From contig CASEPS010000015.1 of NCBI GenBank assembly GCA_949289855.1, forward strand, positions 1-40,779: 40,779 nt of DNA. Direction: 5' to 3'. The DNA is from an uncultured Erysipelotrichaceae bacterium. Lineage in GTDB: Bacteria > Bacillota_I > Bacilli_A > Erysipelotrichales > Erysipelotrichaceae. Numbering within the stretch: position 1 is the first letter of the stretch; each line of letters opens with the position of its first letter. This document shows positions 1-7,957 of this stretch, piece by piece. The notes beneath the pieces were generated by a model. That model worked only from the letters and a program-made list of their open reading frames with translations. It made no database searches and was not told the origin of the DNA. The position numbers and the translations under genes are program-made.

Positions 1-65
1 AGATAATGATACTGGAAGAAGAGTTCATGATTCGCTCAGTCGCAGTCAGGAAAGGAGTATTTGCA

Positions 66-314
66 ATGTGTACATTAGGAAAGAGCATAGCTTTGAAAAG
101 TGAAGTACTTGGTGAAGAAAGAGGAATCATCATTGGAGAAGCACTCGGTGAAAAAAGAGGCATTACCATCGGTGAAGAAATAGCTAACCGCTCAGCGGCA
201 ATCAACTTGTATCAAATGAAACTGCCAATAGAGAAAATTGCCTTTGCCGTCAATGAATCCATTGAAACAGTGCGCAAGTGGCTTACAGAAGCTAGCAATA
301 CGAACAAATCATAG
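66..314 (+). CDS. small protein with GEERG repeats and a C-terminal HTH-like end (copy 1)
   Basis: An 82-residue protein starts at the ATG at 66, eight bases after AAAGGAG (51-57). The frame is open to the left edge of the window, so it could instead be the end of a longer protein. It holds two consecutive 12-residue units, LGEERGIIIGEA and LGEKRGITIGEE, then a segment ending VRKWL that looks like a helix-turn-helix. Charged G-E-x-x-G repeats followed by such a segment are typical of the C-terminal region of Rpn/PD-(D/E)XK putative transposases (family knowledge), but no nuclease domain is visible here. A near-identical shorter copy follows at 372. Function is unknown. Confidence 0.55.
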   Translation: MCTLGKSIALKSEVLGEERGIIIGEALGEKRGITIGEEIANRSAAINLYQMKLPIEKIAFAVNESIETVRKWLTEASNTNKS

Positions 315-371
315 TAAAAGAGTCATCCTCAACATTGCCATAAAGTCGAAATTCTGAAAGGAGTATCAGCA

Positions 372-569
372 ATGTGTACATTAGGAAAAAGCATAGCTTT
401 GAAAAGTGAAGTACTTGGTGAAGAAAGAGGCATTACCATCGGTGAAGAAAAAGCTTACCGCTCCGTCGCCCTCAATCTCTTCAAACGAAACACGCCACTA
501 TCTGAAATTGCTTCTATTGTTAAAGAACCGGTAGACACTATCCGGAAGTGGCTTGATGAAGCCAAATAA
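372..569 (+). CDS. small protein, tandem paralogue of the preceding gene (copy 2)
   Basis: A 65-residue protein starts at 372 behind AAAGGAG (357-363), the same ribosome binding site and spacing as copy 1. The first 21 codons differ from copy 1 by a single base or so. Copy 2 then has one 12-residue GEERG unit where copy 1 has two, an exact 36-base difference. The C-terminal halves have diverged but keep the pattern I-x-x-I-A...T-x-R-K-W-L-x-E-A. This points to a recent tandem duplication followed by unit gain or loss. A terminator follows directly. Function is unknown; it resembles the C-terminal tail of Rpn-type proteins only. Confidence 0.6.
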   Translation: MCTLGKSIALKSEVLGEERGITIGEEKAYRSVALNLFKRNTPLSEIASIVKEPVDTIRKWLDEAK

Positions 570-596
570 AAACATGGATCACTCCATGTTTTTTAG
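568..596. terminator. bidirectional intrinsic terminator
   Basis: AAACATGGA (570-578), loop TCAC, TCCATGTTT (583-591) is a perfect 9-bp stem with a T run on the plus side and an A run before it, so it can work in both directions. It separates the small plus-strand genes from the convergent DUF454 gene, whose stop codon (593-595) lies in its T run. Confidence 0.85.
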
Positions 597-979
597 TATT
601 CTTCTGTTTTTGTCTTTACACCATAGGCAAAGTATAAGATGTGGAACACCCAGACAACAAAGAGAATCATACAGCCAATGTATACCTCTTTTGTCAACAT
701 GATGATAAATCCAATTGCCATGAGTGCACTGATCATGCCTACCACTCTCTTCTTTGCACTTTTGTGCATTCCTTCTCCTTTGACATAGGATTCCAGGTTG
801 TCCTTATACAGTTTTGTGGAACGGAACCATGCATCGAGTCGTTCAGAACTTTTGGCAAAGCAGAATGCTGCCAGCATCAGAAATGGAAATGCCGGAAGTA
901 ACGGCACAGCTGCACCTACTGCACCAAGACCAAGTCCGATACAGCCAACAATGATCAATATAGCTTTCTTAATTTGCAT
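593..979 (-). CDS. DUF454 (YbaN-type) small membrane protein
   Basis: This 128-residue protein has hydrophobic segments at about residues 5-42, 78-97 and 99-118. The signature GLGAVGAAVPLLPAFPFLML, followed by FAKSSERLDAW and a short basic loop, is characteristic of the DUF454/YbaN family of inner-membrane proteins. The molecular role is unknown. Its start overlaps the end of the YgbA-type gene by 11 bases, so it is the last, translationally coupled gene of the four-gene cydDC-like operon. A shared role in redox or nitrosative stress is an inference from that context only. Confidence 0.85.
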   Translation of the reverse strand: MQIKKAILIIVGCIGLGLGAVGAAVPLLPAFPFLMLAAFCFAKSSERLDAWFRSTKLYKDNLESYVKGEGMHKSAKKRVVGMISALMAIGFIIMLTKEVYIGCMILFVVWVFHILYFAYGVKTKTEEY

Positions 980-1313
980 TTTCTTTCTCCAGTCTTTTCT
1001 TTTCTCGAATTGTTTCTATAACATGCCGAATTGCCTGCACAGGATCAACAAACAACATTCTCCAGCCACTGTAGCGCATAACCCGTCTGATCTTTTCCTT
1101 CATTTCCGGTTTATAACAATGTACTTTGCAATTGGAACAGAATGTCTTCGTCTCCATGAATGGGCAATGGTCACTGCGCATATGGGCATATTTTGATAGT
1201 TCACTGCATTCTTTGCATAAACCATGTTTTGTTCTATGAACCCCATGACAATAAATCCGGATCATGCGGTCTACTGTCTTCTTTTCTCTTTCCCTTTTGC
1301 TTTCGACATCCAT
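969..1313 (-). CDS. YgbA family (nitrous-oxide-stimulated-promoter type) cysteine-rich protein
   Basis: The 114-residue protein has cysteines at 22, 33, 36, 50, 59, 62 and 66 and the block CPFMETKTFCSNCKVHCYKP followed by MRYSGWRML (79-87), the hallmark of the YgbA_NO family. Enterobacterial ygbA is induced by nitric oxide through NsrR (family knowledge). The cysteine pattern suggests metal or Fe-S binding, which is not proven. Its start overlaps the stop of the cydC-like gene as TGATG, and its end overlaps the DUF454 start, so the proteins are probably made from one transcript. The pairing with a thiol exporter fits a role in nitrosative or thiol stress. Confidence 0.85.
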   Translation of the reverse strand: MDVESKREREKKTVDRMIRIYCHGVHRTKHGLCKECSELSKYAHMRSDHCPFMETKTFCSNCKVHCYKPEMKEKIRRVMRYSGWRMLFVDPVQAIRHVIETIREKKRLEKENAN

Positions 1314-2950
1314 CAGCTCATCCTCCCGTTTTCTACACTATAGACAACATCCGTAATTGCCATGGTTGAAGGTCTGTGCGACACAAGAAGCACTGTCTTG
1401 TTTTCATGTTCTTCATGCAACGACTTCAGGATGACAGCCTCATTGAGACTGTCGAGATTACTTGTCGGTTCATCCAGCAGTATGAAGTCCGCATCATGGA
1501 GAAATGCCCTTGCTAGACCAAGTCTCTGCCGTTCTCCACCAGACAATGTATCTCCCAGTTCCCCTACTTCTGTGTCATAGCCATGTGGCAGAGAAAGAAT
1601 AAAGTCATGAATGGATGCCTTGCGGCAGGCTTTATAGAGTTCTTCCTCTGTCGCATCAGGCTTTGCAAGAAGGAGGTTGTTGCGGATGGAATCATGGTAG
1701 AGATATGTACTCTGGCTGACAAAGCTCTCCATATCTCTGAGATTTGCTGTATTGATGGCATTCACATTTTCTTCGCTGACAGTGATTTGTCCTTTATCCG
1801 TTTCATAAAAGCGCATAAACAGTTTCAACAATGTTGACTTGCCACTGCCACTTCGGCCATGAATACCAATGATTTTTCCATGCTTTGCATCAACAGAAAC
1901 ATTTTCCAATACCTTCTCTTCACCATAGGCAAACGAAACATGTTCTGCTTTTGCCCCCTGGAAAACAATATCTTTCTGTCCTTCAATTTCTTTGACAACT
2001 GGGTCTTCTTCAAGAATATCGAGAATACGATTGCCTGCCGCAAAGGTGTTCTGCAATGTTGAACCAAGTGCCGCAAGAGCAGTCACCGGTCCAAAGGAAC
2101 TCATGAAGGCAAGCACCGCAATCAGTGCATGGCTGAAATCCGTCACATGGATAGCAATGATGAGCATACCCACATCCATCAGAAGAATCAGCACATTGCT
2201 CAAGGTTGTATTCAAACCTGTTTTCATCTTCATCCGGTAATTGTCATGATTGAGGTCATCACTCATTGTTTCCATCTTCGCAATCCGTTCTCTGCCCATG
2301 CCATATTGCAATATTTCATCCATACCTCTCAGGTTTTCCAGAACAAACCCGGAAAGCTTTCCTGCCTTTGAACGATATTGCATACCATCATCCTTACTGA
2401 GGCGGGAAATGAATACCGGCATCGCAATACCGATAATCATCCAGCACACAAGGGCATACATTCCAAGGACAATCGCCTGACTGCCAATAAAGGCAAACAT
2501 GACAAGGGAATAGAGAATCGCAATACAGATCGGAGAAACCGTATGGGCATAGAACACTTCCAACAGTTCTGTATCTGATGTAATGACACTGATGAGGTCT
2601 CCCTTAGCTTTGCCATCAAGTTTTGCCGGCGCAAGCTTTCGCAATGCAGTAAATACCTTATCGCGGATCAATGCCAATAACCGGAAGGCAATATAGTGGT
2701 TGCATGCCTGCTCCCCATAGCGCAATATGCCTCTGAGCACTGCCAGGACTATGGCAGAAACAAACAACACAACAAGAGATATACCGCTCATCTTTAAGAC
2801 AGACAATATGCCATACCCACCAAGAATGGTAATAAAGGAAGCCGCAAGATTACCAGCAAGACCAAGCGTTACCGCAAGAACCATATAGCTGGACAATGGT
2901 CTGATAAGACCCGCCAGTTTCCGCATCACTGTAAATCCACTGCGCTTCAT
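1313..2950 (-). CDS. cydC: CydC-like ABC exporter subunit (membrane domain fused to ATPase)
   Basis: The 545-residue half-transporter has about six membrane segments in residues 1-315, then an ATPase domain with Walker A GRSGSGKS (365-372), signature LSGGERQ (469-475) and Walker B ILLDEPTS (490-497). It pairs with the upstream gene through an ATGA overlap at 2947-2950, giving the CydD-CydC heterodimer arrangement. CydDC exports cysteine and glutathione to the cell surface in Proteobacteria (family knowledge). The exact substrate here is not known, and no cytochrome bd oxidase gene is in the window. A general drug or peptide ABC exporter is the alternative. Confidence 0.8.
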   Translation of the reverse strand: MKRSGFTVMRKLAGLIRPLSSYMVLAVTLGLAGNLAASFITILGGYGILSVLKMSGISLVVLFVSAIVLAVLRGILRYGEQACNHYIAFRLLALIRDKVFTALRKLAPAKLDGKAKGDLISVITSDTELLEVFYAHTVSPICIAILYSLVMFAFIGSQAIVLGMYALVCWMIIGIAMPVFISRLSKDDGMQYRSKAGKLSGFVLENLRGMDEILQYGMGRERIAKMETMSDDLNHDNYRMKMKTGLNTTLSNVLILLMDVGMLIIAIHVTDFSHALIAVLAFMSSFGPVTALAALGSTLQNTFAAGNRILDILEEDPVVKEIEGQKDIVFQGAKAEHVSFAYGEEKVLENVSVDAKHGKIIGIHGRSGSGKSTLLKLFMRFYETDKGQITVSEENVNAINTANLRDMESFVSQSTYLYHDSIRNNLLLAKPDATEEELYKACRKASIHDFILSLPHGYDTEVGELGDTLSGGERQRLGLARAFLHDADFILLDEPTSNLDSLNEAVILKSLHEEHENKTVLLVSHRPSTMAITDVVYSVENGRMS

Positions 2951-4677
2951 GCTTCACCTCCTGCATATTGTTCAAGTTCCTGCTGCTTTGACCAGAGTGC
3001 AGCATATACACCACCCTGTTCAAGAAGGGCATCATGTGTTCCACTTTCAACAACCCTTCCTTCTTCCATAACATAGATATTATCTGCATGTACCACATTG
3101 AGAAGACGGTGGGAAATCACAATGACCATCTTTGTTCTGGCAAGAAGACCAATATTGTGCATGATGATGCTTTCACTATCCGCATCGATGTTGCTTGATG
3201 CTTCATCAAAAATATAAACAGCAGAATCATGTAATAAAGCTCTTGCGATGGCAAGACGCTGACACTGACCACCGGAAAGATTCCCAGCATCAGGCAATAT
3301 CAAAGTCTCAAGACCATTTTCTTCTTTAAGCCAGGCATCGAGCTTTACCTTGCTCAAAACATCCCACATCTCTTCATCTGTCGCATTTCTTTTTCCAACA
3401 AGCAGGTTATCTCTTACCGTACCGGCAAAAAGCGACGCATCATGACCAACATATGTCACATTCTCAAAAAGACTGCTTTCATCAATTTCCGCAAGTTCTC
3501 TCTCGCCTGCCATAATCTTTCCTGTATACGAACGATGACGACCCATCAGCAGAGAAGCTGTAGTAGACTTGCCACAACCACTTTCACCAACAATGGCAAA
3601 CATGCCATGTAGGGCAAATGTCATATTGACATCATGTAATACTTCCCGTTTTTCATCATAGGAAAAATGGACGGCTGAAAGGGTAACTGGTTCATCCTTT
3701 GGGAAAGAAGAACTGCCTTTTTGTTCTTCTTCCTTTGCCAGAAGGGCAAAGATCTTTCCTGAAGAAGCCATACCATTCATCGCAATATGGAAATAGGAAC
3801 CAAGCAAGCGCATAGGCAGGAAGTAATCTGCCGCAAGAAGAATGATCAAAAGACATCCATAGAGACTGACAGTCTCGTTGTTGAAAGCAGTAACAGCCAT
3901 GATCATTCCAAGAGCTGCCCCACCATATGCCAAGAGGTCCATAATGGAAACCGAATTCAACTGCATGGTCAGAACCTTCATTGTAATAATGCGGAACTTC
4001 TCTGCTTCTGCATTCATCTGTTTCTGCTTCATTTCATCTGCCTGGTATACTTTGGCCGTTGTCAACCCCTGCAGGTTTTCAAGAAATGTATCACCAAGCT
4101 GTGTATACTGACCCCAATACTTTGCCAGCAGCTTTTTGGCAGTCTTTTGCACAATGATGATCGTCATCGGGATCAAAGGTACACAGATAAACAAAATAAA
4201 AGCTGAAGAAAAACTGTACTGGGAAAGGAAGATAAACAATGTCAGCGGTGCAGCAAGTGCATAGATAAGCTGGGGAAGATAAGAAGAAAAATAAGTCTCC
4301 AGTTGTTCTACACCTTCTGTGGAAAGCTGTACAACCTCAGATGTAGGTACACTTTCCTTATAATTACCACCCATCCGCAGCATCTTTTCCATGATTTTTG
4401 TACGCAGTACATGCTTGACCGTACTGCTGGCAAGATAACTCATCTTTGATGCGCCCATCGTGCATAGTGCCCGCACAACAACCGCAGCAATCACACCACC
4501 AAGAAACAGAAAACTGCCTTCATGAGTGATATCTCCCGTCATAAATGAACAAAGCAGCCATGCCACAAGGGACATGATGACGATATTGCTCAAAAGCTGT
4601 ATCCATTGCAGAAAAGCTGTCGCAATGATGTATTTGCCACTGCCCCTGACAAGTTTCAAGAGTCTTGTATCAATCAT
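2947..4677 (-). CDS. cydD: CydD-like ABC exporter subunit (membrane domain fused to ATPase)
   Basis: The 576-residue first gene of the operon starts at an ATG behind CTGGAGG. Membrane segments fill residues 15-300, including the CydD-like YGGAALGMIMAV stretch. The ATPase domain has Walker A GESGCGKS (364-371), signature LSGGQCQ (467-473) and Walker B VYIFDEAS (487-494). It overlaps cydC by four bases. A short inverted repeat in its 5' leader (4692-4707) may be the operator for the whole operon. It probably forms a heterodimeric thiol or peptide exporter with CydC; the substrate is inferred only from the family. Confidence 0.8.
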   Translation of the reverse strand: MIDTRLLKLVRGSGKYIIATAFLQWIQLLSNIVIMSLVAWLLCSFMTGDITHEGSFLFLGGVIAAVVVRALCTMGASKMSYLASSTVKHVLRTKIMEKMLRMGGNYKESVPTSEVVQLSTEGVEQLETYFSSYLPQLIYALAAPLTLFIFLSQYSFSSAFILFICVPLIPMTIIIVQKTAKKLLAKYWGQYTQLGDTFLENLQGLTTAKVYQADEMKQKQMNAEAEKFRIITMKVLTMQLNSVSIMDLLAYGGAALGMIMAVTAFNNETVSLYGCLLIILLAADYFLPMRLLGSYFHIAMNGMASSGKIFALLAKEEEQKGSSSFPKDEPVTLSAVHFSYDEKREVLHDVNMTFALHGMFAIVGESGCGKSTTASLLMGRHRSYTGKIMAGERELAEIDESSLFENVTYVGHDASLFAGTVRDNLLVGKRNATDEEMWDVLSKVKLDAWLKEENGLETLILPDAGNLSGGQCQRLAIARALLHDSAVYIFDEASSNIDADSESIIMHNIGLLARTKMVIVISHRLLNVVHADNIYVMEEGRVVESGTHDALLEQGGVYAALWSKQQELEQYAGGEA

Positions 4678-4687
4678 ATTTCCTCCA

Positions 4688-4746
4688 GTTAGTTAGCGAA
4701 AACTAACATGTGGATTTTAACATATTCTTTCTACCTCTCGCAACAA
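4688..4746 (-). promoter_or_regulatory. candidate promoter and operator of the cydDC-ygbA operon
   Basis: On the minus strand TTGTTG (4741-4746) and TATGTT (4719-4724) are spaced 16 bases apart. Just downstream lies the inverted repeat GTTAG-CGAAAA-CTAAC (plus-strand 4692-4707), then the ribosome binding site. An operator placed directly after the -10 box is the same design as the MarR operon and the toxin-antitoxin operon in this window. The -10 box is weak, so the call is tentative. Confidence 0.4.
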
Positions 4747-4845
4747 ATGAGTCAGTTTGCACAAACTTTACAAAAACTGACCAGAAACACGCTTGGAGAA
4801 TCTGCTGGAATCCGGGACACTTATTATGTTTCAGGGAGTTTAGCA

Positions 4846-5694
4846 ATGCACATTGATCACAGAACGTTAGCCGACATCAACAGCCAGTTGCAGGATCTTG
4901 GAAAAGATCTGGATCTGACCACTTTCAGTGGCACAATGTTCTCTGCCGCTGCTATTCCCATCTTCCTCTTTCTTTACCTCTCCACAAAATGGACAGTACT
5001 CCTCATTCCCCTGTTTATCATCTTTGCCTTGTTTCTCTATTTTTCCTTTTTCTCTGACCGTCTCAAAAAGCGCATCCGCAGCCAGCAGTTAAACATGCTG
5101 TACAAAGAACTTCTCCCTTCCCTTCTGGAAAATGTCTGGGAAAGATATCATCCGCATCCCGAAAATGTCACTGGTGAAGAAAACACAACGCTGCTTGCCA
5201 TGCGCATGGAAGAAGAACATGATAGATGGAAACAGGAAATGCTCTACCGCATTGATGAAAACCAGCATTATCGCATTGAGAAAAAGCCTGCCATCCAGGA
5301 ATCCTTCACCATTGTGGTTCATACATCTGACACACTTGCCATCGATGGTTCATTTACCTTAAGTACCCGGAACACAACAGTTACGCTTGAGGACAGTGAA
5401 CTTGTCAATGACCCGGTATTTCTCAATACATTCGCCCTCACTGCTGAGCCAACTTCCAGAAACCGTGTATTCCTTTCAAAAAAACGCCGGGATGCTCTGA
5501 CTTCTATCCAGGAAATTGCCGGTGATGTGAAATTTGTCTATGAAAAGGACAGACTCTGCATAGAACTGCGTGACTTCTCCATCTTTCCACACATAAAAAA
5601 AGGAGGTCTTCCCCATGCAATATATGAGGAAGACCTGCAAAAAACCTGTCTTTGTCTTAACCTTCTTGCGGAGTTTCTGCCTCGTCTTCTCTAA
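4846..5694 (+). CDS. DUF3137-like membrane protein
   Basis: The frame is open from ATG 4708, but neither that codon nor ATG 4747 has a ribosome binding site. ATG 4846 has AGGGAG seven bases before it and leaves room for divergent promoters, so it is preferred (282 residues). Two hydrophobic segments lie about 30-57 residues in, and the C-terminal half has the DUF3137-like pattern DPVFLNTFAL...RNRVFLS...IQEIAGDVKFVYE...LCIEL. That family is of unknown function. Its last 38 bases overlap the larC stop region, and a minus-strand terminator lies inside its final codons. It is transcribed alone, divergent from cydD. Confidence 0.6.
   Translation: MHIDHRTLADINSQLQDLGKDLDLTTFSGTMFSAAAIPIFLFLYLSTKWTVLLIPLFIIFALFLYFSFFSDRLKKRIRSQQLNMLYKELLPSLLENVWERYHPHPENVTGEENTTLLAMRMEEEHDRWKQEMLYRIDENQHYRIEKKPAIQESFTIVVHTSDTLAIDGSFTLSTRNTTVTLEDSELVNDPVFLNTFALTAEPTSRNRVFLSKKRRDALTSIQEIAGDVKFVYEKDRLCIELRDFSIFPHIKKGGLPHAIYEEDLQKTCLCLNLLAEFLPRLL
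5595..5636 (-). terminator. intrinsic terminator of the DUF5688-larC operon, inside the convergent gene
   Basis: On the minus strand GGTCTTCC and GGAAGACC arms (5628-5636 and 5604-5612) form a perfect 9-bp stem around a 15-base loop, followed by seven T residues (complement of 5595-5601). It lies 20 bases past the larC stop codon, within coding sequence of the DUF3137-like gene. Confidence 0.8.
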
Positions 5695-6877
5695 GCACAA
5701 GGCTTGCTGCCTCCGCAAGGGAAATACCCTTTTCTCGGGCAATGCGGGCAAGATCTTCATATTCCATCTTTTCCCGCTTTGTACCAAAACCTTCAGAAAC
5801 CTTACGTCTCACCACACCATATGGTGTTTCCATGCTTTCCATTGTACGCTGCAAGGTATAGCGTCTTGAACGATGTTCCCGCACACCAATGGTTGTCGTA
5901 TGACGGAAAATCAGCCGCAGCATCTCATCCCTGTCCTTTTCCATACACATCACACAAAGCAATAGTCCCGGACGGGATTTTTTCATTCCTGCAGGCAATG
6001 TATAGACTTCCCTTGCACCATGGGCAAAGAACTGTTCCATGGCAAAGGAAACTGCCTCTGCTGTCATATCATCCACATTGCACTGCAACTCAATGACTTC
6101 TTCTCCAGCACCTTCAGTTTCACCAAGTACAGCCCGTACAACATTGGCTGCCTCAAGATCCTTTTTCCCTGCCCCATAACCAATGGCATGCACCTTCATC
6201 ACCGGCATATTACCAAACCGGTTCACAAAATACTTCAACAATGCTGCACCAGTTGGTGTGCATAACTCCATCTCTATGTTGTTATTGAAAATGGGAATAT
6301 CCTTTAACAACAAAGCTGTTGCAGGTGCTGGAACAGGCAGAATGCCATGGGCACAATGCACATGCCCAGAACCAGTATTGACCGGTGTTGCGATCACTTC
6401 ATCTACAGAAAGTTTATCCATCAGGTAACAGGCAGCTGACACATCTGCCACCGCATCCATCGTGCCAACCTCATGGAAATGGATTTCATTCACTGGCATG
6501 CCATGTACGGTACTTTCCGCCTGTGCAATCATGCCAAACACATGCATGATATCTTCTTTGACCTTCTCACTGACGACAAGATGTTCTACCACATGACCAA
6601 TCTCATGCATGCCGCTATGATGGTGATGGTGGTGGTCATGGTCATGGTCATGATGGTGCATGTGTTCACCTTCTTCTTCACCATTCACATACACATGCAT
6701 ATGGGTAGCACCAATGCCACATTTACTGACATGTTCCGCTTCATACGTAACTCCAGGCACATGCATCGCATTCAACTGCTTTACAACTTCTTCCTGATTT
6801 TCAAACAATTCCAACAGGGCTGCCGTCAACATATCACCTGCAGCACCCATACCACAATCGAGATACAATGTCTTCAT
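5657..6877 (-). CDS. larC: LarC, nickel insertion protein for the nickel-pincer (NPN) cofactor
   Basis: LarC inserts nickel into the pyridinium bis-thiocarboxylate mononucleotide, giving the nickel-pincer cofactor of lactate racemase LarA and relatives. The start at 6877 gives MKTLYLDCGMGAAGDM, the family N-terminus, behind an AAGGA-type site; an upstream in-frame start at 6937 would add 20 unconserved residues. A histidine tract of about 20 residues (72-91) with HDHDHDHHHHHH is a probable nickel store. NEIHFHEVG and CNVDDMTAE are further LarC blocks. The gene is one continuous frame, not split into larC1/larC2. No larA, larB or larE is in view, so the client enzyme is unknown. Confidence 0.93.
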   Translation of the reverse strand: MKTLYLDCGMGAAGDMLTAALLELFENQEEVVKQLNAMHVPGVTYEAEHVSKCGIGATHMHVYVNGEEEGEHMHHHDHDHDHHHHHHSGMHEIGHVVEHLVVSEKVKEDIMHVFGMIAQAESTVHGMPVNEIHFHEVGTMDAVADVSAACYLMDKLSVDEVIATPVNTGSGHVHCAHGILPVPAPATALLLKDIPIFNNNIEMELCTPTGAALLKYFVNRFGNMPVMKVHAIGYGAGKKDLEAANVVRAVLGETEGAGEEVIELQCNVDDMTAEAVSFAMEQFFAHGAREVYTLPAGMKKSRPGLLLCVMCMEKDRDEMLRLIFRHTTTIGVREHRSRRYTLQRTMESMETPYGVVRRKVSEGFGTKREKMEYEDLARIAREKGISLAEAASLVLREDEAETPQEG

Positions 6878-6937
6878 TCTGTTTCCATCCTTTTCCTTTC
6901 CATTGTACTGCATTCCGCAATTCAGGCAACCATTCAA

Positions 6938-7822
6938 TCAGCTGCGCATGCCATCCTCTTCCTCTTCATACACAATGCCAAAGGCATGGGTAAAGCGATG
7001 ATAGTAATACAGATGGTCTGACAGCTTCTCTTCACTGCTGACAAGACGTGTCCTGTTGAGCTCCTGTATCAGCTCTTCAAGATTCTCTTCATTTCCCACA
7101 TGTTCACTTGCCGGAAGTACAAGCATTTCATGGATGGAAGAAGGAACGATGAGTAAATCATCCTGAAGATAAGAAGCTATCCTGTCCAGCATGCCCTCAT
7201 AGAACAAAACCACGGCACCACGGATTGTCTCCCTGTTTGTCACAATCATCATTGTCGAAGAACCACCTTCTTCATATCCCATGCCATCTCTGACATATGT
7301 ATCCACCGGTGCAACAAGTGGCGGCATGAGCACCTCACTGTTCTTCAGGGCATCATGCATCAGCTGTTCTTTACTGACGCCAAACACATCCAGCAGCTCC
7401 TTCGATATCCGCATGCATTTCTGCCCACCGGCATATTTGTCCACCAGGAGAAAGAACAACATCCCAAAGTCACCTATCTCATAGCACAGGGCATCCTCAG
7501 GCACCGCATCCATGTAGCGCAACTGGGCAATCAGTCTCTTCTTTGCATCATCATACTGAAGATATTTATCCAGGAAGTCTCCAAAGCCATCATCCTCACT
7601 TTCCTTAATCATTTCCTCAACAAGTTTGTCATAGTCTTCTTTGTTGCAATACCGCTGGTAATACACATCGAGATTGATCACATAACCTGCGGACTGCTTT
7701 TTGCGCAATAGTGAAAGTCCGGTGTACTCTCCCCTGATGAGAGAAACTTCCACCGCTGCGTCCGGGAAACGCTTTTGCAATACCTGTTTTGTCCATTGTT
7801 TGAACATTTCGAAATTCATCAT
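6938..7822 (-). CDS. DUF5688 family protein
   Basis: The 294-residue soluble protein starts MMNFEMFKQW behind AAGGAGG; the second ATG (7819) is equally possible. Its organisation, an N-terminal FKQWTKQVLQ motif, a central DFGMLFFLL segment and a late NRETIRGAVVLFYEG...LLIVPSSIHEMLVLP stretch, matches DUF5688 proteins, which are widespread in Clostridia and Erysipelotrichia and have no known function. Its stop codon abuts the larC leader and both genes share a terminator, so they are cotranscribed. Whether it takes part in nickel cofactor assembly is untested. Confidence 0.75.
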   Translation of the reverse strand: MMNFEMFKQWTKQVLQKRFPDAAVEVSLIRGEYTGLSLLRKKQSAGYVINLDVYYQRYCNKEDYDKLVEEMIKESEDDGFGDFLDKYLQYDDAKKRLIAQLRYMDAVPEDALCYEIGDFGMLFFLLVDKYAGGQKCMRISKELLDVFGVSKEQLMHDALKNSEVLMPPLVAPVDTYVRDGMGYEEGGSSTMMIVTNRETIRGAVVLFYEGMLDRIASYLQDDLLIVPSSIHEMLVLPASEHVGNEENLEELIQELNRTRLVSSEEKLSDHLYYYHRFTHAFGIVYEEEEDGMRS

Positions 7823-7957
7823 GCATTATCCTCCTTGCATTTCTACCTTCTTTGTTCCCGGAAAATCGAAATTTCCTCACATTTTGTTGAAATTTCTTGA
7901 ATTTTTTCCTGTTTGGACAAAAAAAATCTGCGGCACACTAAACACAAGGAGAAAAAT

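Noticed and set aside
4708-4845. Upstream starts at 4708 and 4747 for the DUF3137-like protein
   Set aside because: No ribosome binding site, only 30 bases from the divergent cydD start, and the segment overlaps the cydD promoter; kept only as a possibility.
6880-6937. N-terminal extension of LarC from ATG 6937
   Set aside because: The added 20 residues are not LarC-like; the family opening and a ribosome binding site belong to ATG 6877.
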